From Lachnospiraceae bacterium (GTDB taxonomy: Bacteria; Bacillota; Clostridia; Lachnospirales; Lachnospiraceae): a DNA stretch of 56,202 nt. The DNA lies in NCBI GenBank assembly GCA_003507655.1, contig DNUZ01000020.1, forward strand, positions 822-57,023, given 5' to 3'. Shown one piece after another: positions 1-8,055 of this stretch (its first letter is position 1; each line of letters starts with the position of its first letter). Position numbers and translations under genes: made by a program. The notes beneath the pieces were generated by a model, which worked only from the letters and a program-made list of their open reading frames with translations, had not been told where the DNA came from and did no database searches.

Positions 1-30
1 GTGTCCAGGGTTCGAACCCCTGAAGACCCA
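1..30 (+). tRNA. 3' end of a tRNA, probably tRNA-Lys (partial)
   Basis: The window opens inside a tRNA gene. A T stem (bases 6-10 pairing with 18-22) encloses the loop TTCGAAC. The 3' acceptor strand AAGACCC (23-29) and discriminator A30 follow. The acceptor implies a 5' end GGGTCTT, which fits lysine tRNAs of Clostridia, but the anticodon lies outside the window, so the identity is inference. No CCA is encoded. Confidence 0.8.
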
Positions 31-116
31 TTTTGAAAGTACTGTTTTCGATGTTAGAAGAACATTGGGGATGGTGCTTTTTTTATGCAATAAGGGTTTG
101 ATATTGAAATTATATT

Positions 117-302
117 TTTGTAAATGTTTCCGCAGGGCTGCACAAATGAAATATTCCACGTTTCCTTGTGCAGACCATTCCAATGAACCTCTGAAAGCAG
201 AAATCGTGTGCGCCAATGGGCTTCACGATTTCCTGAGTTTCATTTCCATTGCACAAAAAGAAACGTTCCATACTTCATTTGTGCAGCCTGCTAATTTACG
301 AA
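117..302. repeat. Large imperfect inverted repeat (hairpin element)
   Basis: The gene-free stretch from 31 to 471 is mostly filled by an imperfect palindrome. The left arm contains GGCTGCACAAATGAA (136-150), then ACGTTTCC and TTGTGCA. The right arm contains the complements TGCACAAAAAGAAACGT (250-266) and TTCATTTGTGCAGCC (275-289). A perfect 9-bp inner stem, GAAATCGTG/CACGATTTC (200-208 with 224-232), caps it. An open frame of 93 codons runs through the region, but its sequence is explained by the repeat and it is not called as a gene. The form resembles a MITE-like or REP-like element without coding capacity. Confidence 0.7.
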
Positions 303-412
303 AAAGTATAGATTTCATATTGATGAGAGATATAATAATAGAATAAACGGAGAAGATATTCAATTGCCACCTATATTCTAACAGCTTAAGTAGCAAGATG
401 GATCATTCCTTA

Positions 413-441
413 TTGACGATTAATAATATTAATCATAAACA
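413..441 (+). promoter_or_regulatory. Candidate pepT promoter with an internal operator-like dyad
   Basis: TTGACG (413-418), a 17-bp spacer and TAAACA (436-441) form a plausible sigma-A promoter 31 bp before pepT. The spacer is almost entirely occupied by a perfect dyad, GATTAAT-aat-ATTAATC (418-434), an arrangement expected for a repressor site. The regulator is unknown. Confidence 0.45.
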
Positions 442-471
442 TATTTTAACAGAAGGGAGCAAAAGCAAAAC

Positions 472-1692
472 ATGGCAGTAGAAAAACGATTTTTAAAATA
501 TGTATCTTATTGGACAACCTCTGAAGATGATCAGGAGAACATCCCAAGTACGAAGCGGCAGTTTGAGCTTGCAAAAGTATTAGAACAGGAATTGAAAGAA
601 CTCAACTTAGAAAAAGTAAGATTAGATGAGCATTGTTATGTCTATGGTCTGCTTCCGGCAACTGCGGGAATGGAAGGTAAGAAAGCAGTGGGATTTATTG
701 CGCATATGGACACCGCACCGGATTTTTCAGGAGAAAATGTAAAGCCGCAGATCATCGAAAATTATAATGGTGAGGATGTTTTATTGCCGGGAAGTGGAAC
801 TTATATAAAAGTAGAGGATTTTCCACATTTAGCTTCTTTAAAAGGAAGAACATTGATCACAACCGATGGAACAACGCTGTTGGGTTCTGATGACAAGGCA
901 GGAGTAGCAACGATTATGCAGGCAGTAGAGGAAATCCAGAAAGAAGGAATCCCTCACGGAGATATCTGGGTAGGATTTACGCCGGATGAAGAAGTCGGAC
1001 GTGGGGCGGAATTGTTTGATCTGGATTATTTCAAAGCAGATTTTGCATATACGGTAGATGGCGGATATGAGGGCGAAATAGCTTATGAAAATTTCAACGC
1101 GGCAAGTGCTGAATTTGTGATCCATGGAGTGAACGTACATCCGGGAGAAGCAAAAGACATTATGGTCAATGCAGCAGCCATTGCCTGTGAGATAGAGTCC
1201 AAAATCCCGAAGAACGAGACACCGGAGCATACAGAGGGCAGAGAGGGATTTTATCATCTGACCGATATTTCCGGAAATGTGGAAAAAGCAGAACTTTCCT
1301 ATATTGTGCGTGACCACGATATGCAGAAATTTTTGAATCGAATCGATTATTTGAAAAAAATAGAAAAAGAGATGCAGGATCTATATGGAAAAGAAACAGT
1401 TACCTTGAAAATACAGGAAAGCTATCGCAATATGAATGAGATTATCCGTGAGCATATGGAAATTGTTGAAATTGCAAAGGAAGCGATCCGTGAAAACGGA
1501 ATAGAACCGACACCTGACCCGATCCGTGGCGGAACCGATGGAGCAACACTCAGCCACAAAGGACTGCCTTGCCCAAATCTTGGAACCGGTGGATATGCTT
1601 ATCACGGACCAATGGAGCATGTAACGGTAGAAGGAATGGAAACGGTTGTCCGTATTATCAAGAAGATCAGTGAAAAAGTAACTGCATTGTAA
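472..1692 (+). CDS. pepT: Peptidase T (tripeptide aminopeptidase)
   Basis: Cytoplasmic M20-family zinc metallopeptidase that removes the N-terminal residue of tripeptides and helps recycle peptides for amino acid supply. The 406-aa length is normal for PepT. Family signatures are visible in order: the metal-binding HMDTAPDFSG, LGSDDKAG with the bridging aspartate, TPDEEVGRGA with the catalytic glutamate pair, the PepT-typical VDGGYEGEI, and RGGTDGATLS near the C-terminus. The start is supported by a GAAGGGAG ribosome site 12 bp upstream. It is monocistronic: a promoter-like sequence lies before it and a strong terminator after it. Confidence 0.95.
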   Translation: MAVEKRFLKYVSYWTTSEDDQENIPSTKRQFELAKVLEQELKELNLEKVRLDEHCYVYGLLPATAGMEGKKAVGFIAHMDTAPDFSGENVKPQIIENYNGEDVLLPGSGTYIKVEDFPHLASLKGRTLITTDGTTLLGSDDKAGVATIMQAVEEIQKEGIPHGDIWVGFTPDEEVGRGAELFDLDYFKADFAYTVDGGYEGEIAYENFNAASAEFVIHGVNVHPGEAKDIMVNAAAIACEIESKIPKNETPEHTEGREGFYHLTDISGNVEKAELSYIVRDHDMQKFLNRIDYLKKIEKEMQDLYGKETVTLKIQESYRNMNEIIREHMEIVEIAKEAIRENGIEPTPDPIRGGTDGATLSHKGLPCPNLGTGGYAYHGPMEHVTVEGMETVVRIIKKISEKVTAL

Positions 1693-1693
1693 T

Positions 1694-1737
1694 CATTCCA
1701 TATTTTGTGCAGCCCGCTAGTTTAAGAAACAAAATAT
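1694..1737 (+). repeat. Second, partial copy of the hairpin element
   Basis: The sequence just after the pepT stop resembles the right arm of the 117-302 repeat (264-305): both contain TTCCATA, then TTTGTGCAGCC, then GCTA[A/G]TTTA[A/C]G. This makes the element a dispersed repeat flanking pepT on both sides. Only one arm is present here. Confidence 0.5.
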
Positions 1738-1757
1738 TTTTTCAGAAAAATTATAGG

Positions 1758-1802
1758 ATTACACAGACGAAATGATAGAGTTTTGTCTGTGTAATTTTTT
1801 TA
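1758..1802 (+). terminator. Rho-independent terminator of pepT
   Basis: Perfect 11-bp stem ATTACACAGAC / GTCTGTGTAAT (1758-1768 with 1785-1795), a 16-nt loop, then a T-run. Confidence 0.85.
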
Positions 1803-1809
1803 ATTACAT

Positions 1810-1849
1810 TTTACCCCCATTTTACATAAGAGTGATTTTATATTTTACA
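1810..1849 (+). promoter_or_regulatory. Pho box upstream of pstS
   Basis: TTTACC (1810-1815) and TTTACA (1821-1826) are spaced exactly 11 bp apart, with a third TTTACA at 1844-1849 and a weaker ATTACA at 1803-1808. Direct TT(T/A)ACA-type repeats at one helical turn are the known binding pattern of Gram-positive PhoP/PhoB regulators. A regulator of this type is encoded at 8056-8727. Confidence 0.65.
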
Positions 1850-1936
1850 TAGAGTTCCTAGAATAAAAGCATACCTTCCAAAGAGAAGGAAATATAAAAT
1901 TTCATAATATGAAAAAGATAATATGGAGGAAAAAAG

Positions 1937-2845
1937 ATGAAAAAAACAGTGTGTTTATTACTTGCCGGATTAATGACGATCGGTGCATTAACAGGATGCG
2001 GCAGCAGTGCAGACAACAAAAAAGATGATTCTGCAAAGACAGAGACAACAAGTGAAAAGAAGTCAGACGGATTTGATACAAGTTCTGACATTACCGTAGT
2101 ATCCCGTGAGGATGGTTCCGGAACAAGAGGAGCATTCATCGAACTGTTTGGAGTAGAACAGGAAAAAGATGGTGAAAAGATGGATATGACTACAGAGGAG
2201 GCTGTTATTGCAAACAGCACAGCAGTTATGATGACTACAGTAGCCGGAGATGATTACGCCATCGGTTATGCATCCTTAGGTTCTTTAGATGACACAACAA
2301 AAGCAGTAAAAGTTGACGGAGTAGAGCCAAGCGTAGATACCATTAAAGACGGTTCTTACAAAATTTCAAGACCTTTCAACATTGCAACAAAAGACAACGT
2401 AAGCGATGTTGCACAGGATTTCATCAACTACATCATGAGTGATGACGGACAAAAAGTAATCGAAGACAACGGATACATTTCCGTATCAGATGGAAAATTT
2501 GAGAGCAACGGTGCAAAAGGTAAAATCGTAGTTGCCGGTTCTTCTTCTGTAACGCCGGTTATGGAAAAATTAAAAGAAGCATACTTAGCAGTAAACAAAG
2601 ATGCAGAGATTGAAGTTCAGGAAAGTGATTCCACAACAGGTATGACAGCAGCAATGGAAGGAACCTGTGACATCGGAATGGCATCCCGTGACTTAAAAGA
2701 CAGCGAGAGCGAGTTAAAAGCAACAGCAATCGCAATGGACGGAATCGCAGTTATCGTAAATAAAAACAACACATTAGATGACATCACATCAGAGCAGGTA
2801 AAAGACATCTACTTAGGAGATGTAACAAGCTGGGATGAGCTGTAA
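1937..2845 (+). CDS. pstS: Phosphate-binding lipoprotein PstS, circularly permuted
   Basis: Extracytoplasmic phosphate receptor of the PstSCAB importer. A lipoprotein signal ends in the lipobox LTGC (Cys21), followed by a Ser/Lys/Asp-rich linker to about residue 48. Both PstS halves are present but in reversed order. Residues ~52-185 carry VVSREDGSGTRGAF, STAVMMTTVAGDDYAIGY and SRPFNIATK, which form the C-terminal half of ordinary PstS. Residues ~198-302 carry VVAGSSSVTPVMEKL, DSTTGMTAA, DIGMASRDL and IYLGDVTSWDEL, normally the N-terminal half. The cut falls in the linker that usually joins TSWDEL to the SREDGSGTR segment. The phosphate-binding loops all appear intact, so it is probably functional. 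It has a good ribosome site (ATGGAGG) and a Pho box upstream. Confidence 0.93.
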   Translation: MKKTVCLLLAGLMTIGALTGCGSSADNKKDDSAKTETTSEKKSDGFDTSSDITVVSREDGSGTRGAFIELFGVEQEKDGEKMDMTTEEAVIANSTAVMMTTVAGDDYAIGYASLGSLDDTTKAVKVDGVEPSVDTIKDGSYKISRPFNIATKDNVSDVAQDFINYIMSDDGQKVIEDNGYISVSDGKFESNGAKGKIVVAGSSSVTPVMEKLKEAYLAVNKDAEIEVQESDSTTGMTAAMEGTCDIGMASRDLKDSESELKATAIAMDGIAVIVNKNNTLDDITSEQVKDIYLGDVTSWDEL

Positions 2846-2853
2846 AAAAGGTT

Positions 2854-2931
2854 AAGGAGCTATGGCTCCTTCCCTCATTTAAAACAAGGTAATTCAAATA
2901 AAGGAAACAATACCCGCTGACAAGCGGGTAT
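2854..2931 (+). other. Two intercistronic hairpins between pstS and pstC
   Basis: AAGGAGC/GCTCCTT (2854-2860 with 2865-2871) and ATACCCGC/GCGGGTAT (2910-2917 with 2924-2931) form two short GC-rich stems. Neither is followed by a good T-run. Such structures often stabilise or attenuate transcripts so that the binding protein is made in excess over the permease; that role is inference here. Confidence 0.55.
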
Positions 2932-2967
2932 CCGTAGTATCTGAAAATAAATAGAGAGAGAAATGAT

Positions 2968-3825
2968 ATGAACAAATATAAAGGAAAAGAAAAACTGATG
3001 GAGATCATATTCCTCATTGCAGCATGTATATCCATCATATCGGTTGTTTTAATCTGTATTTTTCTATTCATGAACGGAATACCGGCAATGAAGAAAATCG
3101 GATTTGGTGATTTTATCTTCGGACAGAGATGGAGACCGGGAAATAATATTTTCGGGATCTGGCCAATAATCCTTGGAAGTATCTATGTAACGGCAGGAGC
3201 GATCATCATTGGAGTACCAATCGGTGTATTGTCCGCAATCTATCTTGCGAAGTTCTGTCCAAAGGGAATTTACAAAATTATCAAACCGGGTGTTGAGCTG
3301 TTAGCGGGAATCCCATCGGTTGTATATGGATTTTTCGGACTGGTCGTACTTGTACCGTTTATCCGCAATACCTTTGAAGGGAACGGAAACAGTATTTTAA
3401 CGGCATCCATTCTGCTTGGAATCATGATACTTCCAACGATTATCGGAGTATCGGAATCAGCCATCCGTGCCGTACCAAATAAATATTATGAAGGTGCATT
3501 AGCACTCGGCGCAACACACGAAAGAAGTGTATATTGTACGGTTGTCCCGGCAGCAAAATCGGGAATCATGGCAGGAATTGTCCTTGGAATCGGAAGAGCG
3601 ATCGGAGAGACCATGGCTGTTATCATGGTTGCAGGAAACCAGGCAAGAATGCCAAAGGGCATATTGAAAGGGATCAGAACCCTGACCGGAAATATCGTGA
3701 TCGAGATGGGATATGCTACAGACCTTCACAGAGAAGCATTGATCGCAACAGGTGTGGTACTGTTCGTATTTATTCTGATGATCAACCTGTTATTTTCCGT
3801 ATTAAAAAGAAGGAGGGCTGATTAA
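2968..3825 (+). CDS. pstC: Phosphate ABC transporter permease PstC
   Basis: First membrane subunit of the high-affinity phosphate importer. A hydrophobic N-terminal segment (residues ~10-33) is followed by five further predicted transmembrane stretches. The binding-protein-dependent permease EAA loop is visible at about residues 174-205 (EGALALGATHERSVYCTVVP, then the glycine-rich GIGRAIGETMAV). Length 285 aa is typical. It overlaps the start of pstA by one base, indicating translational coupling in the pstSCAB-phoU operon. Confidence 0.95.
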   Translation: MNKYKGKEKLMEIIFLIAACISIISVVLICIFLFMNGIPAMKKIGFGDFIFGQRWRPGNNIFGIWPIILGSIYVTAGAIIIGVPIGVLSAIYLAKFCPKGIYKIIKPGVELLAGIPSVVYGFFGLVVLVPFIRNTFEGNGNSILTASILLGIMILPTIIGVSESAIRAVPNKYYEGALALGATHERSVYCTVVPAAKSGIMAGIVLGIGRAIGETMAVIMVAGNQARMPKGILKGIRTLTGNIVIEMGYATDLHREALIATGVVLFVFILMINLLFSVLKRRRAD

Positions 3826-4712
3826 TGGATGTTGAAATGAAAATACAAGAACCGATCAACAGGGTTACAAGAAAACAAAAATTAAAAAATTACAGTAAGC
3901 ATCCGGGTTCTTTCCTTCTTGCATTACTTACAAAACTGGCAATATTATTGACGGTCCTAGCACTGGGATTTATCCTGATCTATATTTTAGTAAAAGGAAT
4001 CCCAAACCTAAGCACAGACCTTTTTGCACTCAAGTATACGACCGAAAATGTGTCCATGCTTCCTGCAATTATAAACACACTGATCATTACCTTACTTTCC
4101 TTATGTATAGCAGGACCGATCGGAATTTTTTCAGCGATATATTTAGTAGAGTATGCAAAAAAAGGAAACAAACTGGTGGGAGTGGTTCGCGTTACGGCGG
4201 AAACACTGACAGGAATCCCGTCTATTGTCTATGGACTGTTCGGAATGTTATTCTTTGTTACAACTTTAAAATGCGGTTATTCCCTTCTGGCAGGAGCGCT
4301 GACCTTATCCATTATGGTGCTTCCGGTCATTATGCGAACAACGGAAGAGGCATTGTTAGCAGTTCCTAACTCCTTCCGTGAAGGAAGTTTTGGACTCGGA
4401 GCAGGAAAGCTGCGTACCATATTTAAAATAGTTCTTCCGTCGGCAGTACCGGGAATTTTAGCAGGAGTCATCCTTGCGATTGGACGTATCGTAGGTGAAA
4501 CGGCAGCGCTGATTTATACGGCAGGTACGGTTGCAGAGATTCCTTCGAGCATCATGAGTTCAGGAAGAACACTTGCAATCCATATGTACAGTCTTTCAAA
4601 AGAGGGACTTTACACAGATCAGGCATATGCAACAGCAGTAGTATTATTAATCGTAGTAGTTCTGATTAATATGCTTTCTAATTTTGTGGCAAAAAAATTT
4701 ACGAAAAAATAG
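3825..4712 (+). CDS. pstA: Phosphate ABC transporter permease PstA
   Basis: Second membrane subunit, pairing with PstC. A cytoplasmic N-terminus of ~30 residues precedes transmembrane segments, the first at about residues 33-55. The EAA loop reads EGSFGLGAGKLRTIFKIVLP and is followed by GRIVGETAAL, closely paralleling PstC. 295 aa. An AGGAGGG ribosome site overlaps the end of pstC, and the ATG shares a base with the pstC stop codon. pstB follows after 9 bp. Confidence 0.95.
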   Translation: MDVEMKIQEPINRVTRKQKLKNYSKHPGSFLLALLTKLAILLTVLALGFILIYILVKGIPNLSTDLFALKYTTENVSMLPAIINTLIITLLSLCIAGPIGIFSAIYLVEYAKKGNKLVGVVRVTAETLTGIPSIVYGLFGMLFFVTTLKCGYSLLAGALTLSIMVLPVIMRTTEEALLAVPNSFREGSFGLGAGKLRTIFKIVLPSAVPGILAGVILAIGRIVGETAALIYTAGTVAEIPSSIMSSGRTLAIHMYSLSKEGLYTDQAYATAVVLLIVVVLINMLSNFVAKKFTKK

Positions 4713-4721
4713 GAGGAGCAG

Positions 4722-5474
4722 ATGGGAAACAAATTTGAAATCAAAGATCTCAATCTGTATTATGGCGATTACCACGCGTTAAAAAATATCAATATGGATC
4801 TGGCTGAAAACGAGATCACAGCTTTTATCGGACCTTCGGGATGTGGTAAATCCACATTTTTAAAATGTCTGAACCGTATGAATGACTTAGTAGAAGGATG
4901 TAAGATTACAGGTTCCGTAACCTTAGACGGAGAGGACATTTACGGAAACATGGATGTCAATAAGTTAAGAAAAAGAGTAGGTATGGTATTCCAGAACCCG
5001 AATCCGTTTCCAATGAGTGTTTATGACAATATTGCCTATGGACCGCGAACCCATGGAATCCGTAATAAAAAAGTGCTGGATGAAATTGTAGAGCGTTCTT
5101 TAAGAAACGCAGCAATCTGGGATGAATTAAAGGATCGTCTGAAAAAAAGTGCACTTGGTCTTTCGGGAGGACAGCAGCAGAGACTCTGTATCGCAAGAGC
5201 ACTTGCGGTAGAACCGGAGGTAATTCTGATGGATGAGCCGACTTCCGCATTAGATCCGATTTCTACTTCAAAAATCGAAGATTTAGTCATTGATTTAAAA
5301 AGTAAGTATACAATTATTATGGTAACGCATAATATGCAACAGGCAACCCGTGTCTCAGATAAGACAGCATTTTTCCTGTTAGGAGACATGATTGAATATG
5401 GAGATACTGAAGAATTATTCTCCATGCCGAAAGATAAAAGAACAGAAGATTACATCACAGGGAGGTTTGGATAA
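4722..5474 (+). CDS. pstB: Phosphate ABC transporter ATP-binding protein PstB
   Basis: ATPase that energises phosphate import on the cytoplasmic face of PstCA. All nucleotide-binding motifs are present: Walker [10 protein letters not shown], the Q-loop VFQNPNPFP, the ABC signature [15 protein letters not shown], Walker [13 protein letters not shown] and the switch histidine MVTHNMQQA. At 250 aa it is standard length. It is preceded by AGGAGGAG and its stop codon overlaps the phoU start by one base. Confidence 0.96.
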   Translation: MGNKFEIKDLNLYYGDYHALKNINMDLAENEITAFIGPSGCGKSTFLKCLNRMNDLVEGCKITGSVTLDGEDIYGNMDVNKLRKRVGMVFQNPNPFPMSVYDNIAYGPRTHGIRNKKVLDEIVERSLRNAAIWDELKDRLKKSALGLSGGQQQRLCIARALAVEPEVILMDEPTSALDPISTSKIEDLVIDLKSKYTIIMVTHNMQQATRVSDKTAFFLLGDMIEYGDTEELFSMPKDKRTEDYITGRFG

Positions 5475-6118
5475 TGCGAAACCGATTCGACAGACAGTTA
5501 GAGCAGCTTAACAATGAACTGATCAATATGGGAAGCCTGATAGAAGAAGCGATAGAGATGGCAATTACCGCACTGATGAAGCAGGATGCAAAGAAAGCAA
5601 AGGAAATTGTGGATTTCGATGAAGAAATTGATGAAAAAGAAAGAGAAATCGAGAGTCTTTGCCTGAAACTTCTCTTACAGCAGCAGCCGGTGGCAAAGGA
5701 TCTGCGTCAGATATCCGCAGCATTGAAGATGATAACAGATATGGAAAGAATCGGAGATCATGCCGCAGATATTTCTGAGATGACAATCCTGATGGCGGGT
5801 ACTCCTTATATCCGGAACATCGAGCATTTGCAGACAATGGCGAAAGAGGCAATGGTCATGTTAGTAAAGAGCATCGAAGCCTATGTGGAAAAAGATCTGG
5901 AAAAAGCAGAAAAAGTCATCGAAAGTGATGATATTATCGATGATTTATTTGATAAAATAAAAGCGGAGCTGATCGATGCGATCCATCAGAATCCGGACAA
6001 CGGAGAACAGGCGGCAGATCTTCTCATGGTATCAAAGTATCTTGAGAGAATCGGAGATCATGCAACAAATATTGCGGAATGGGTAATCTTCTCCATTACA
6101 GGAAACCATCCGGGCTAG
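5474..6118 (+). CDS. phoU: Phosphate signalling protein PhoU
   Basis: Cytoplasmic helical-bundle protein that links the Pst transporter to the phosphate sensor kinase and limits phosphate uptake. 214 aa containing two PhoU repeats, each with the metal-binding signature (ERIGDHAADI near residue 94 and ERIGDHATNI near residue 195). Last gene of the pst operon, translationally coupled to pstB. Confidence 0.95.
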   Translation: MRNRFDRQLEQLNNELINMGSLIEEAIEMAITALMKQDAKKAKEIVDFDEEIDEKEREIESLCLKLLLQQQPVAKDLRQISAALKMITDMERIGDHAADISEMTILMAGTPYIRNIEHLQTMAKEAMVMLVKSIEAYVEKDLEKAEKVIESDDIIDDLFDKIKAELIDAIHQNPDNGEQAADLLMVSKYLERIGDHATNIAEWVIFSITGNHPG

Positions 6119-6154
6119 GAAAACAGCAAAGGAAAATACTTCTAACCTCGAAAA

Positions 6155-6193
6155 TTTACATAGATTTTACATAAATACCCCTTGTTTTTTACA
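6155..6193 (+). promoter_or_regulatory. Pho box upstream of the Na+/phosphate symporter
   Basis: TTTACA occurs at 6155-6160, 6166-6171 and 6188-6193, which are spacings of 11 and 22 bp and therefore on one face of the helix. The phasing matches the box in front of pstS and the known PhoP/PhoB binding pattern in Firmicutes. Confidence 0.65.
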
Positions 6194-6261
6194 AACCCCA
6201 CCTACAATGGCTTTGATAGTGTAAAAAAATAGTAAAGTATGTAAATTTAAGAGGAGAAGAG

Positions 6262-8040
6262 ATGGATTTTTTTGATTTATTGACAATGGTAGGCGGACTG
6301 GCTCTGTTCCTGTACGGAATGGATGTTATGGGAGACGGTCTTGCAAAGACTTCCGGTGGTAAACTGGAACAGATCTTGGAAAAACTGACATCTACACCAA
6401 TTAAAGCAGTATTACTTGGTGCAGGAGTAACGGCAGTCATTCAGTCATCCTCGGCAACGACAGTTATGGTTGTCGGTTTTGTTAACTCCGGGATTATGAA
6501 ATTATCCCAGGCAGTGGGAATTATCATGGGTGCCAATGTTGGTACAACAATCACTTCCTGGATTTTGAGTCTGACGGGAATTGAGAGCGAGAACTTCTTT
6601 ATACAGCTTTTAAAACCGTCCTCATTCGCTCCGATTTTAGCATTGATCGGAATCTTTATGATGATGCTGACAAAGGACAGCAAGAAAAAAGACATTGCAT
6701 CCATTATGCTTGGATTTGCGGTCCTGATGTTTGGTATGGAAACTATGAGTGAAGCAGTAAAACCTCTTGCAGATGTGCCGGAATTTACAAATATCCTGAT
6801 GATTTTCACCAATCCGATTCTTGGTATGTTAGCAGGTCTTGTTTTAACGGCAGTTATTCAGAGTTCTTCTGCATCGGTAGGTATTTTGCAGGCTCTTTGT
6901 GCAACCGGTTCGATGAGTTTTGGAATCGCATTACCGATTATCATGGGACAGAATATCGGAACCTGTGTTACGGCAATGATTTCTTCCATTGGAGCGAAGA
7001 AAAATGCAAAACGTGCAGCATTGATACATCTTTATTTCAATATTATCGGAACCGTACTGTTTATGGTGGCATTCTATGCGGTCAACTCGTTTGTACATTT
7101 TGATTTCTTAAACGATGCGGCAAACCCAATGGGTATTGCAGTAATTCACAGTACCTTCAACATTGCAGCAACACTGGTACTGCTTCCGTTTGGAAAGGTA
7201 TTGGTAAAGCTGGCAACACTTACCATTCCGGAGACCGAGGACGAAAAAGTGGAGGAAATCCCGGATGCAACAAAACTTCTCGATACACGTTTCTTAGAGA
7301 AGCCGGCATTTGCAGTTGCACAGTGTAAGAATGTTGGAATTGAAATGGCAAAATTAGCACAGCGCTCTTTAGAGTATGCAATTGATTCCATTACGGATTA
7401 TGACCAGAAAAAAGTCAAAGATGTTTTCCGTTTAGAGGATATGATCGACCACTATGAGGACGAGCTTGGAACATACCTGATGAAGTTAAGTGGAAAACCG
7501 CTGTCCGATGAGGATAACCATACCGTATCAAATCTTTTCCACTGTATGGGAGATTTTGAGCGGATCAGTGACCACGCTTTGAACTTAGCCGAAACTGCAA
7601 TGGAAATGCAGGCAAAAGAGGAGACTTTCTCAGAAAAAGCAAAAGGCGAGTTAGTGACCTACGGCGAAGCAGTAAAAGAGATCATGGATCTATCCGTAGA
7701 GGCATATAAGTCAGGAAGCATGGCACTTGCTGAAAGAGTAGAGCCGTTAGAAGAAGTCATTGATGATCTGAATGTAAAGATCAAGAATCATCATGTAAAA
7801 CGTCTTCGCAAAGGAAAATGTACGATTGAACTCGGACTTTCCCTGTCTGACATTCTGACAAACTATGAGCGTGTGGCAGATCATTGTTCTAACATCGCAG
7901 TCTGCCTGATTCAGGTTGAGGAAGACGGATTTGAGACACATGAATATCTGAATGAAGTAAAACAGAAGGATAATAAAGACTTCCAGAACTTATATCAGAT
8001 GTATTATAATAAATATCAGATAGGTAAAGCTGACAAATAA
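6262..8040 (+). CDS. Na+/phosphate cotransporter with C-terminal PhoU-like domain
   Basis: Membrane protein of the type II Na/Pi cotransporter family (NptA/YjbB type), 592 aa. The N-terminal ~310 residues are transmembrane and contain the duplicated QSSS signature (AVIQSSSATTVMVVG near residue 54 and AVIQSSSASVGILQ near residue 198). Residues ~350-560 form a cytoplasmic PhoU-like helical bundle with ERISDHALNL and ERVADHCSNI. It probably provides low-affinity, sodium-coupled phosphate movement alongside Pst. A Pho box precedes it, and the two-component genes follow 15 bp downstream, suggesting a single operon. Confidence 0.9.
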   Translation: MDFFDLLTMVGGLALFLYGMDVMGDGLAKTSGGKLEQILEKLTSTPIKAVLLGAGVTAVIQSSSATTVMVVGFVNSGIMKLSQAVGIIMGANVGTTITSWILSLTGIESENFFIQLLKPSSFAPILALIGIFMMMLTKDSKKKDIASIMLGFAVLMFGMETMSEAVKPLADVPEFTNILMIFTNPILGMLAGLVLTAVIQSSSASVGILQALCATGSMSFGIALPIIMGQNIGTCVTAMISSIGAKKNAKRAALIHLYFNIIGTVLFMVAFYAVNSFVHFDFLNDAANPMGIAVIHSTFNIAATLVLLPFGKVLVKLATLTIPETEDEKVEEIPDATKLLDTRFLEKPAFAVAQCKNVGIEMAKLAQRSLEYAIDSITDYDQKKVKDVFRLEDMIDHYEDELGTYLMKLSGKPLSDEDNHTVSNLFHCMGDFERISDHALNLAETAMEMQAKEETFSEKAKGELVTYGEAVKEIMDLSVEAYKSGSMALAERVEPLEEVIDDLNVKIKNHHVKRLRKGKCTIELGLSLSDILTNYERVADHCSNIAVCLIQVEEDGFETHEYLNEVKQKDNKDFQNLYQMYYNKYQIGKADK

Positions 8041-8055
8041 AAAGCAGGTGATAAG

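Noticed and set aside
65..346. Open frame of 93 codons between the tRNA and pepT
   Set aside because: It runs through both arms of the large inverted repeat, lacks a ribosome site, and its composition is that of the repeat.
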